This document shows positions 38,010 through 47,732 of a stretch of 64,000 nucleotides of DNA, one piece after another (the stretch's first letter is position 1; the number at the start of each line of letters is the position of its first letter). Source of the DNA: Chloroflexus aurantiacus J-10-fl. GTDB taxonomy: Bacteria > Chloroflexota > Chloroflexia > Chloroflexales > Chloroflexaceae. The DNA is taken from contig NC_010175.1 in NCBI RefSeq assembly GCF_000018865.1, positions 4,278,001 to 4,342,000 on the forward strand, read 5' to 3'. The position numbers and the translations under genes are program-made. The notes under the pieces are model-generated. The model saw nothing but the letters and a program-made list of their open reading frames with translations. It did not search any database and had not been told where the DNA came from.

Positions 38010-38285
38010 CTTACTTCGTGTATCAAGTTGCGTGCTTTGTCCTGTTGTAGGGCACCGACTTTGGAGATCGTCTGACATATGCAGACACTCCCATGGTAAA
38101 GCGGGGTAACGGAACGTGCAATATGGTTTTGCTGACATCCTGTCGTTCTATCACTCTGCTACCGGGTGTTGGACGAACTCAGTTGTCCGCTCCAGGCATT
38201 CTCTCGAACGATTCCCAACATCCTCGAACAGGATCATTACCGCAATTGCAATACTATCTGGCAGGACATGCCGCTCTCGCCGGGA
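38010..38285 (-). repeat. 275-bp duplicated segment, copy 2
   Basis: It matches 35350-35625. It begins next to the colicin-D-like tail and overlaps the end of the module A tip, so it joins two unrelated toxin pieces. Confidence 0.65.
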
Positions 38286-38660
38286 GGGAGGTCTTTGGGG
38301 AATCCCTGAAATTGTCCATCCTTGGGAGGACGCGAATACATATAAAGGATGTCGTCATCAGGAAGATCATCGATAAACTCATTCCCACTCCGTGCCGCCG
38401 CCTGCGCCGCGCCCGCCGCCTCATCGGCGTGGGCTGCGGCGCGGATCAGTGCCCCTCCGCCGCCAGGAACGACGGGCAGCACGGTGGATGCGGTGTCGGC
38501 AGCGAGCGCGGCCCAATTCCAGGGGTCGCTGGGATGTTGCCAGACGGCAGCGGCGCTCAGGGCCAGATTGGCAAGGTCCCACGCGCTCTCAACCCAATGC
38601 CCCGTCAGGTCGGTGGATGTCAGCGGGGTGTTCAGCGCATCAGCGCGCTGTGCTCGCCAT
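38237..38660 (-). pseudogene. orphan Rhs end with short unknown tip (module A)
   Basis: Rhs linker sequence (TSTDLTGHWVESAWDLAN, then the Ala-rich AAAHADEAAGAAQAAARSG) leads into NEFIDDLPDDDILYMYSRPP and DGQFQGFPKDLPPGESG and stops soon after. The tip is only about 50 residues and probably truncated; the family is not recognised. The upstream boundary is near 38660, where similarity to the other linkers ends. Bases 38661-38865 show no gene. Confidence 0.6.
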
Positions 38661-38865
38661 CACCCGGAACGTACTGTTCGAGACGGGGTGATGGGGGAGC
38701 GGGAAGCGATGACCATGTTGGGCGATGTACCGGCCTCAGACTGCGACCACAGTGATAGGATACCTGCTTTCCTCCCGCGCTGGGGGACCGGTGACATCGT
38801 GTTAGCGCGACTTCCTGCCCCGCCGTGCTGCCCAGGTTGCCTGTGCGCCCCTTCTGGGGCAGGCT

Positions 38866-39318
38866 TCACCGTTCTGCCTCGGGGTCCTCGGGATAGAGCG
38901 GTGGATACCCGTTCTCGAATGTGAGTCCGGCGAGGGCCTTGGCCGGGTCGGCCACCGGCGTTGCGGCGCCTAGTGCGATCCACGGTATCTCCACTCGCGC
39001 CAGAAGGCCGGTCTTGGTGATACCAACAAAGGCGTCACGCCCAAAGCCGGCGTGCGACGGTCGCGGTTCTCGTCGCAGGGTGATATACAGTAACCCATCG
39101 TCGTTGACTTCGACATTCTCAAAGCCGTGCAATTGATGCTGGAGCGTGGCAAGGGCGATCTCCGGCTCTTCATATATCAACAATTCGATGCCAAAGAGAC
39201 GGCCATCGGCATCGGTGTCACATAGGGCGGTGACGTTATACCATCGTCGAGGTTCGGCGGGGGCGAATACCAGGATCAGATTACTGCCACCATTATAGAT
39301 AGGGATATCAAACCACAT
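38866..39318 (-). CDS. probable immunity protein of the main Rhs toxin
   Basis: ATG 39318 is selected because AAAGGAG lies eight bases upstream; it is 40 bp after the main Rhs stop. The 150-residue acidic protein begins MWFDIPIYNGGSNLILVF and contains RRWYNVTALCDTDADGRLFG and NVEVNDDGLLYITLRREPRP. I do not recognise the family, but size, acidity and position fit the immunity gene of the active tip. It would be transcribed with the Rhs gene, protecting the cell whenever the toxin is made. Confidence 0.65.
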   Translation of the reverse strand: MWFDIPIYNGGSNLILVFAPAEPRRWYNVTALCDTDADGRLFGIELLIYEEPEIALATLQHQLHGFENVEVNDDGLLYITLRREPRPSHAGFGRDAFVGITKTGLLARVEIPWIALGAATPVADPAKALAGLTFENGYPPLYPEDPEAER

Positions 39319-39358
39319 CAGGACGCTCCTTTCGCCGCTATAACAGCCACTCCAGTAC

Positions 39359-42300
39359 TTACTGAATAATCCCAAGCTCCTTAGCGATTTCGATAAGTTT
39401 AGGCTTAAACTCACTCCGGGGGTAGGCAGTGACTACCCGCCCTGCCCGGTCGATGACATACGCACCTTCGCTGGTGATACAGAGGAAGCGCTGACCATTG
39501 TGTTGGGCGAGCACCGCTTTGGGAAGCTGCTGCCAGGCCTCGACCATCTCCCGCGTTACCTGGTGCTGTTTGGTAGCATGATACGTAAGGAGTGTGATCG
39601 ATATCCCTGGGTCCTCAACGAGCGTGCCATACTGACCGAAAGACCGGCCGAGCGGAAGCAGGGACCCCGCCCCCTTGCTCCCCCCGATGATTCCAAGCCG
39701 CAGCAAGTCATCGAGGGGCAAGCCAACCGGCAGCAGGTCATCAGGTTCGGCCGCTTCCAGCGTGGCGGTCAGCGCCAGATTGGCAGCCGCCGCGCGTCGT
39801 TCCTCCACCGACGCCTGCGGATCGGCCAGCGTGCGGGTGGCTTGGAAGGCATCCCACGCCGTCCAGCCGTAGTCAATCGCCTTCAGCAGCGCAATCCCGC
39901 CAACGAGCAGCACCGGCAGCAGCGGCAAATGCCCCGTCGGGTCAGTGTATTTCAGTGGATTGTTCAGCGCATAGGCGTAGCGGTTCAGGTCCTGCGGATT
40001 GACCGGGCCGCTGCCGGCGCTGCGCCACATCCCCTGCGCGGTCGCGTCGCTCGGCCAGACGGTGAGCGGCGGGCTGCCGGGGATGATGGTGTCGGCGGAG
40101 AGAAACCGCCCGATGTCGGGATCGTAGTATCGTGCATTATAATACAACAATCCACTGGCGTCACGCGCTTGCCCGGTATACGCTCGATTCGTCGCCGTGA
40201 TCGGGACGTGGCCGGCCTGGACGGCCGGTACCCGTAGGGCACCCCACGGGTCATACTCCTGCCGGATGACGCTCCCCTGGGCCGTGGTGGCAACGCTGAT
40301 ACTGCCCAGGTGATCCAGGTGGAGGAAGGTGCACGTGCCACTGGTGACGTCACGCACGCCGACCAGTCGCTGCCCAAGGGTATAGACATGGCGAATGCTG
40401 CTGCCGTGCTGTTCCCAGAGGCCTCCGACGACGCGCTGGCGGACCCCGTTGCTGATGACCGTGACCCGCGCGCCGGTCGCATCATAGCCATATTGCTCAC
40501 TGACCCCGGCTGTGCTCACGCTGGCCGGTAACCCGTGGGCGTTCCAGACAATCTGCCGCCCATTCACCGCCGTGAGATTGCCTGCCGCGTCGGCCCGCAC
40601 CTCCTGCCCACCGATGGTCGTCGGTCGGTGCGGGCCATTCCCGGCGGTGCCATAGGTGATCGGCAGGTCTGCTTTCCGGGTCAGATTGCCCACGCTGTCA
40701 TAGGTATACTGCTCGGTGAGCCGGAGTGCGCCATTCCAGTAGAGCGCGCCGGTGCTGGCGTACACGTCGCGCCCATCAAGTGCCCCCCGGTCATAGCTGA
40801 CTCCCCGCTGGCCGGCATGAATGACCTGGGAGCCGATCTGAATGGTGTCGATGAAGAGATTGCGGTCGTCGTTCCCCACCACACCATCGTTCTCGAAGAG
40901 CAGGTCAATGGTCTGATCGGCGTCGAGGGGGGTTGGGTGGGTATAGGTATAGGTCTGAAAGGTCGTGCTGGTGACCGTCCAGCGCTGGACGATGGCGCCG
41001 TTGATCCGTAGCGCCATGCTCGGCCAGACCCCGCCGGCTGCGGTGCCCCGTGCCCGGATGGTCAGGGTCGGACTGCGGGTGGTGGCATCAAGCACACTGG
41101 CGCGGATCAGGCGATCCCGATCGTCGTAGGCAAAGGTCTGAATGGCGCTTCCTTCGGCAATTCGCGTCAGATTGTGATGACCGTCATAAGCATAGCTCCG
41201 ATCAACGATACTCCCCGGCGCACTGGCCGTTCCCAGCAGCCAGCGGGTGGGCCGGGCTGCTGCGTCGTAGTCCCAGCGTTCACGTAGCCCGTTCGGGTAG
41301 TGGAGATCGGTCAACAGGTTATGCGCATTGTATCGGCCATGACTGACAATAACCCCATCGAGCGAGCTGGTAAGCTGAGTCGGTTGCCAGCCGGCGTTGT
41401 AGCTCGTGGTGACGATCTCACTTGTGCCATTCGTGTCCGGATATGTCACGCTCTGCACAAGGTCGTTGGCGTAATAGCTCCAACTGATGGTGAGCATTGG
41501 CTGCGCCGGCAGGCTCTGACTCATACTAAGGCGCCGATTCCGCGCATCATAGTTCCAGCGTACCGTGACACCATCCCTGACGGCATGCTCGATCAGGCGT
41601 CCAGCATTGTCGTAGCGGTAAACGTATTGATCGTGTACCGGATCGGCTGGACAGCCATCATCAAGTCGCTCGTGGACACCGATGAGGCGATCGACAACAT
41701 CGTAGCGGTAGCAAAGTCGCTGACCGCGGGGATCAATCTGCCGGATGAGATTACCATTGATGTCGTAGACGTACAACCAGGTGCCGACATCGGGATCATT
41801 GAGCTGGGTTTTTCGCCCAAGACCATCATATGTAATGGTTGTTATGCTCCCATCGCTCCGCACAACTTCCCGTAGCAGGTCCAGGGCTGAGTAACGATAC
41901 CGGGTGACCCTTGCTGTACCGCTAAAGGGGTATTCCAGAACTTCCACTAATCGATCTTGGGCGTCAAGTCGGTAATCAGTCCGCACACCGCGTGGTGTCA
42001 AGACAGTCTTTATGGTATACCGGTCGCTCCCTGTTCCTCCTACCCCGTAGGTTATGGTCGTGGTATGTCCCAGAGGATCAATGACCTGACGTTCGCGATC
42101 TAGCGCATCATACGTTGTGATCGTCCAACGTACCTGAGCATCAGGTGGCTGGTAGGTTGCCCCCATGCCATTGACAAGCCATGGCTGACTCTGCTGAATG
42201 ACCCGCCCTAGAGCGTCGTAGCGCTTCTCTCGAATAATCCGTTGGATGGCTGTCCCATCGCTCGTTTCCTGGGCAGTCTGGATCAAGCGGCCAAATCCAT

Positions 42301-45300
42301 CGTAAAAGTGATGGGTTGTCCGGTAGGGATCGCTGCTGCTCAATCCGTCGCGTTCCTGGAGGGTATAGCGAACTGGCAGTTCAGCATCGGCATACCATAT
42401 CCGCAGCGACGGCTCCACCCGCCGATCTCCCGGCCTGGTGATTGACGTCGTGCGCCCGAAAACGTCATATGTTGCACACACCACATCGTCTGTCAGTGTG
42501 GGAATGATTGTCTCTGGCGCACTGGTCGTACAACTGTAGCTGTTGTCACCATTTAGCGGCCCATCAACCTCAATCAGTGTGCCCAGGCGGAGATCGTACA
42601 CTGCCCGACTGGTAGCGCCACTTGGATCGGTATACTGCACCGGCAACCAGCGATAGACCTGATGATAGACGGTCGTTGCAGTTCGTGCAGGACTGCCACC
42701 TCCCGGTGCGCTCACTACCCACGTACCGTTCTGGTAGGTGGCGGTAGCTGCTCCACTGTAGGTACTACTGGTGACCTGCTGTCCGCTCGCATCATAGGTA
42801 AAGGTGTGATCCCGTCCACTGATCGTCATCCCGTTGGGGATAGTTGTTGTGCCCGGTGGCACATTGAACGTGATCTCACGGGTCAGCAAGCCGCGTGTCC
42901 CAATGCCGGCCTGGGTCGTGGCACCATCGTAAAAACGCAGGCTGAAACCGATGCGTTGCCCCTGTCCATCGGTGACCACTGTTACCCACACTCGATTGGT
43001 TAGATACACTGTCCCCTGGTCAACGATGGTATGATGCTGTCGTGTCGTGCGTATCAGTACCCCATTGGCGATAAGATCGCGACGCGTGACATTGCCGTAA
43101 GGTTGTTGATTGCTGTTAGTGTTGTGACCAGGGGAAAGGTCGTAAAACGTAACCGTGCAACGCTCAACACTTGACCCATTGGCCGGTAGATTGACGCACT
43201 GTTGCTGCTCACCGCTAAAAGCACGCCACAACCCGGCTCGCCGATAATTGTTACTGAGCGTTGCTGAATTTGGCACCTGTGGATCTGCGCCAAAGAAGGG
43301 GAGTGGAACGTGGAGATAGCTAAAGGTCGTCTGCTGGAGGAGTGTCCCTTGTTCATCAGTGATCTCAACCCGATATGGTCGCCCTTTCCAGGCTTCATAC
43401 ACGACCATCCGCTGAAAACAGGGATCACTCTCGTTGACTGCCAGGCGATTGTTCGGGAGGGTAACCAGCGCTGGATTGCAGGTCTGAAATGCGTCAAGAT
43501 TGGGACCACCGTTCCCCTGGTAGAAATATTCAACCACACGTTTGAGTAACGGTGTGGACGTAGTATTCCCTGCATAGACGTGAGTAATGACCCGACCATG
43601 ACCACGAAATTCCCGCGCTTCGGGGCGGGCCATAAATTGGCGGCTATCCCCGTTGCCACTCGGTGGATACATAGCAAACACGACGGTTGCCGCATGGGTT
43701 CGTGTATTGAGCGCCGGGGCGCTATAGCTGTACGTGGTAAGGGTCTGGGTTGACCTGCCGGGAATTGCCGTCTCGCTGCGCAGCACGCTGGCAACCCGAT
43801 GATAGTTTATTTCCAGCCAGCTACTGTTCGCTGGGAATGTCTTTTCATAGGTGATGGTGAGGCTACCACCCTGACCGTTTGTGATCGTCGCCAAACGATT
43901 CGCGCCGGGATTGGGTGCATTGACGGAGGTGTCTCGTGGATGGTAGGTAAAGGTTGTTGCCGGTAATGCCTGTATTCCATCGCTCCCAACGAGTTGGACT
44001 GCCTTGAGCGTTAACACGCGCTGGCCGTTGCGGGCATCGCTGAAAACACTCTCGTTCAGCGAGGCATACGATAAAACGAGACGCCGTACCAGTTCGTAGT
44101 TTGCTCCCGGCCTACTCCAGACGCTAATGCTATCAACCCGGTATTTTTGGTGAGGTGTGATCTGCCGCCAGTATGCATTCCCTGGGTAGGGGTGTTCATA
44201 GTTTGCATCTACTCCCGCACTGATCCCGGTTGCGCGATCGGCCGTCTCGAAGGTAATCCGATAGCGTGGGGTGCCGGTGCCAGGTGTTGCTCCGTCAAAC
44301 CCCCACCGAATCTCGGCCAGATACCAGGTTGGGGTAAAAACTGTTCCCGGGACGACATCAATGTGGTACAGGTATTCGATCCGGTTCCCGTGTACATCAA
44401 CGACCTGGGTCAGCAGCCATCCGTATATCTCCGGTGTATTGACATCCGTATCGGGACGATTCCAGAGAGGTTGCGTAAAATCATATCGGGTACCATCGGT
44501 TGTCCAGGCACGCCAGATATATGTTCCGTTCGACTGCTCAGCCCGAACCCGCACAAAATGCTCATCGACCGCATGCCAGCTCCAACACTCAAGTGCGGCT
44601 CCATTTTGATAGTCAGTACATGGGCTGAGCAGTTGTCCGCGCACGATGTCGAATGAACGACCCTCAAATACCAGTGAGAAGTGATCCCAGTTACTACCGG
44701 CCAGGCTCTTGTTGCGCATGACCGATCCGCCTGCATTAAGCGACCATCCTTTGCCGACCGGACCGGCCTGCCAGAGTTCACGCAATCCACCAGGTCCATC
44801 TGAGGCTGCACTGGAATACGAGAGGCTGACAACCGGTTTCAATCCGCCTGGCCCTGCCGGAACCTCGATCTGGATGCCGTAGCTCATTGCACCGCTAAAG
44901 GTGCCGACCTGAAAGCCTTGCAATGAAGGAACATACGTGGTTGATATCGTCGATCCATCGCCGAGTGTGAAGGGAGTAAAGTGATCGACGGTTGCCCAGG
45001 CTATCCCTGTTGCCGGCTCCACGGTTGTCGGCAGCGGTATCCAACGGCTCTGTTCTTCATCGAAGTAGAAGAGTGTCAGGTCTGACTCGGCAATCCCGCG
45101 TGCAGCAAGTTGTTCGGGTGTATACCGCACCCGAATGGTCAGCGGTGCATCGAAGGTTCTGACCGATTTGCCTTGCTCGTCGAAGGCCTCCAGGTAAAAA
45201 GTACCCAGATGTGGTCGTCCATGGATCTCTGGTGGAGGTACAACGCTTCTCCTGTCAGATTGCGTGGTATACCGTACAGTGAGACGACGACGACTCAGCG

Positions 45301-45971
45301 TTGCCGGCATCTCAACGGTTACAGGTGCATCAGGTAGGTTGAGCGTTGCTGTACGTCCTGGATCAAAGGTTGTTTCGGTCGTGAGTGGTTTGGTATCGAT
45401 CAGTGCGCCACCACGCACGAACCATGGTTCTGCAACACCGGCGGCTTGAATCTGGCCCTGGAGGACAATCGCCTGCCCCGCTAACGGCTGATCAACCTGT
45501 ATGGTTCCGGTAAGCACGGCCGTTCCATACGGTGCCAGTTCAGCGATTGACCATTGCCAGGTATGGTCAGCAGGTGAGACGACGGCTACTGCCTTTGTGG
45601 CAGTGTCAGCAGACTCGGCGGGAAGTCCGGCCAATATCCCTTTTGGCCCTGCAAGCGTAACAGTAACATCACGGGCGACGTAAGGTGAACGATTCCAGAT
45701 GGTAACGTTGATGAGAGCAGGGGTTCCAGGTGAAAGGGGATCGGGTGAAACGGTAACAGCTCCGGCCAGGGTTGGTATACCCGGATCAGGAGGCTGTGGA
45801 GCAAGCTGTAAGGAAGCTACCGCTGCGGGGGGGGGGGGGGGCGGGCGGTGGTTCGGTGACTGGCGGCTGTTGTGGATCAGCCTGTATCCCTGTTGGTGGC
45901 AGGAGGGTTATGAAGAATATCCACGCGACAAACCATGACCACCATCGCTGTGCTCGCCGCTGCCAGAGCAT
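39359..45971 (-). CDS. giant secreted Rhs/YD-repeat toxin, frame split by a poly-C tract
   Basis: The gene starts at ATG 45971 behind GGGAGG and a consensus promoter. It encodes a signal peptide (MLWQRRAQRW, hydrophobic WSWFVAWIFFITLL, cleavage near GIQA-DP) and a Pro-rich neck. A run of 15 C then shifts the frame; the body (open 45804-39359) continues with a CARDB-like domain, an SpvB-like region (GGLKPVVSLSYSS), many YD repeats, a CBM60-like insert (about 41075-40800), the Rhs core (YDPWGALR; GLLYYNARYYDPDIGRFLSA), the linker (DPTGHLPLLP to GGSKGAGS) and an unknown tip of about 80 residues (LTYHATKQHQVTREMVEAW; GAYVIDRAGRVVTAYPRSEF). One C fewer gives about 2203 residues. No Tc/T6SS partner gene is nearby, so Sec export and surface display are likely. 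Confidence 0.85.
39669..40093 (-). repeat. Rhs linker block in the main gene
   Basis: Near-identical to 31797-32228. The match covers the post-core linker and ends just before the toxin tips diverge. Confidence 0.8.
40800..41075 (-). other. CBM60-like carbohydrate-binding domain within the Rhs repeats
   Basis: The encoded segment has LTIRARGTAAGGVWPSMALR, a middle VTSTTFQTYTYTHP, and ENDGVVGNDDRNLFIDTIQI. The RARGT, G-WP and N-D-DRNL pattern resembles the calcium-dependent xylan-binding CBM60 fold. It interrupts the YD-repeat series. Confidence 0.55.
45827..45841. repeat. 15-base G/C homopolymer in the Rhs neck (candidate phase switch)
   Basis: Fifteen G on the plus strand (C on the coding strand, Pro codons). 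Upstream codons fall in one frame and the Rhs body in another; a 14- or 17-base tract joins them, 15 does not. Most bacterial genes do not tolerate such a tract by chance. Confidence 0.85.
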
Positions 45972-46089
45972 ACCTGCATCCTCCCTGTCATAATCGTGCC
46001 GGCGAACACCTGCGTAGATGGTAGTACTATCACATAGTGCCGCCGAAGAAGGTAAACCCAGGAATATGAGAACGCTACTGACGCATAAG

Positions 46090-46118
46090 AGTATAGAGAA
46101 TTCGATATCGCCTGTCAA
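46090..46118 (-). promoter_or_regulatory. strong sigma-70 promoter of the Rhs gene
   Basis: On the minus strand TTGACA, a 17-bp spacer and TATACT form a near-consensus promoter, 119 bp upstream of ATG 45971. It rules out the longer frame starting at 46118. Confidence 0.8.
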
Positions 46119-46231
46119 GCGAATTCAGGATCAGGTGTCAGCGGAAAGAGGAGTGGTGGAGGGTATGCTCCCGCCTCACGCCTATGCACTACCACATGTC
46201 GCAGGTAGCCAGTGATCAAAAGGCCAGCAAC

Positions 46232-46264
46232 CAACAGGGCGGAGGCATTGCCCCCGCCCTGTTG
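46232..46264 (-). terminator. hairpin after the thiolase gene
   Basis: CAACAGGGCGG pairs perfectly with CCGCCCTGTTG around 11 bases. The T-tract is weak, so it may be an intrinsic terminator or a repeat. The rest of 45972-46296 holds the Rhs promoter and leader. Confidence 0.5.
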
Positions 46265-46296
46265 TTGTTCACACCGGTTGCAACAGGCGTTGTTCC

Positions 46297-47475
46297 TTAG
46301 CTAATCCGCTCGAAAATGCCTGCGGCACCCATACCTCCCCCGATGCACATCGTCACCATGCCGTAACGACCGCCGCGCCGCTCGAGTTCATCGAGGATCT
46401 GGACGGTCAATTTGGCACCGGTGCATCCCAGCGGATGTCCCAACGCAATTGCACCGCCGTTGACATTCACCCGCTCTTCGTCAAGATCGAGCTGACGAAT
46501 GACGGCAATCGATTGGGCGGCGAAGGCTTCATTGAGTTCGATCAGATCAATGTCGGCAAGGGTCAGGCCGGCCAGCTTCAGCGCTTTGGGTATGGCAACG
46601 ACCGGGCCAATCCCCATAACTTCTGGCTCCACGCCGCCGACTGCGAAGCTCACGAAGCGTGCCCGTGGTTTCAAGCCTAGCGCTGCCGCACGTTCAGCAC
46701 TCATCACGACAACAGCAGCCGCACCATCGCTCATCTGGGATGAGTTGCCGGCGGTGACGGTGCCTTCGGCGGCAAAGACTGGCTTCAGTTTCGCCAGGGC
46801 CTCGGCTGAGGTGTCGGCACGTGGTCCCTCATCGCGGTCGAAGACCATGACACGGCGCTGTGGGCGACCGTCTGCTCCCGGCTCGACTAGCTCCACTTCT
46901 ACCGGCACAATGCTCCGGTCGAACAGTCCGGCAGCCTGTGCTGCCAGTGCGCGCTGGTGGGACCGCAAGGCGAAAGCATCCTGCTCTTCACGATCAATTT
47001 CAAAGCGCCGCGCTACCTGCTCGGCAGTTAAGCCCATGCTCATGTACACTGCCGGATCGTGCTGGGCCAGATAGGGGTTCGGCGAGAACTTGTTGCCACT
47101 CATCGGTACCATGCTCATGCTTTCGGTACCGCCGGCCACCACGACATCACTTTGCCCTGACATAACCTGGTAGGCCGCCATCGCAATCGTCTGCAATCCC
47201 GAAGCGCAGAACCGGTTGACGGTAACGCCACACACGCTGTCGGGGAGGCCGGCGCGTTGGGCGGCGATCCGGGCAACGTTCAGGCCCTGTTCGCCTTCGG
47301 GCATTGCACAGCCCATAATCACGTCTTCCACCAATGCCGGATCAATGCCGGCCCGTTCGATAGCCGCTTTCACGACGATTGCTGCCAGATCGTCAGGGCG
47401 AACGGTACGCAGTGCACCTCGACCGGCTTTGCCGACTGCCGTGCGTACTCCAGAAACAATCACTGCCTCACGCAT
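46297..47475 (-). CDS. acetyl-CoA acetyltransferase (thiolase)
   Basis: The 392-residue protein is a full thiolase: nucleophile Cys in [12 protein letters not shown] near residue 88, active-site His in [14 protein letters not shown] near 350, and second Cys in [14 protein letters not shown] near 380. It cleaves 3-ketoacyl-CoA with CoA in beta-oxidation, or makes acetoacetyl-CoA. It follows the FadN-like gene on the same strand by about 257 bp, and the pair supplies dehydration, oxidation and thiolysis, lacking only an acyl-CoA dehydrogenase. Confidence 0.93.
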   Translation of the reverse strand: MREAVIVSGVRTAVGKAGRGALRTVRPDDLAAIVVKAAIERAGIDPALVEDVIMGCAMPEGEQGLNVARIAAQRAGLPDSVCGVTVNRFCASGLQTIAMAAYQVMSGQSDVVVAGGTESMSMVPMSGNKFSPNPYLAQHDPAVYMSMGLTAEQVARRFEIDREEQDAFALRSHQRALAAQAAGLFDRSIVPVEVELVEPGADGRPQRRVMVFDRDEGPRADTSAEALAKLKPVFAAEGTVTAGNSSQMSDGAAAVVVMSAERAAALGLKPRARFVSFAVGGVEPEVMGIGPVVAIPKALKLAGLTLADIDLIELNEAFAAQSIAVIRQLDLDEERVNVNGGAIALGHPLGCTGAKLTVQILDELERRGGRYGMVTMCIGGGMGAAGIFERIS

Positions 47476-47572
47476 TGTGATACTCCTTTGTTCATCGTGA
47501 GTGCCATTAGAACCGGGGATGTGTCTTACTTCTGTTTCAGTTACGAAGGAACAGGCCCATATCTCGTTGCCT

Positions 47573-47603
47573 CGGTAGCACAGGCTACCAGCCTGCGCTA
47601 CCG
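47573..47603. repeat. 31-bp palindromic repeat between thiolase and FadN-like gene
   Basis: CGGTAGCACAGGCT pairs with AGCCTGCGCTACCG with one mismatch. A related palindrome is near 19990-20013. The rest of 47476-47732 shows no gene. Confidence 0.6.
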
Positions 47604-47732
47604 CCGTTTGGTGAGAGAACTGTCAGGTTTTCCGGCTGATGATCTGTAACCCGATGTCTCTCGGTATAATTGCCGCCTGTGAACAGTCATCGCAACGGCA
47701 ACGTCTCTCACCCACAACAAGATACACCCAGC

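Noticed and set aside
45827-45841. Homopolymer as a pure sequencing artefact
   Set aside because: Not excluded, but a Pro-rich neck needs C-runs and the frame on both sides is clean, so it is kept as a finding with a direct check.
45971-46118. Longer start (ATG 46118) for the Rhs gene
   Set aside because: It overlaps the -35 of the consensus promoter, has no ribosome site and would bury the signal peptide.
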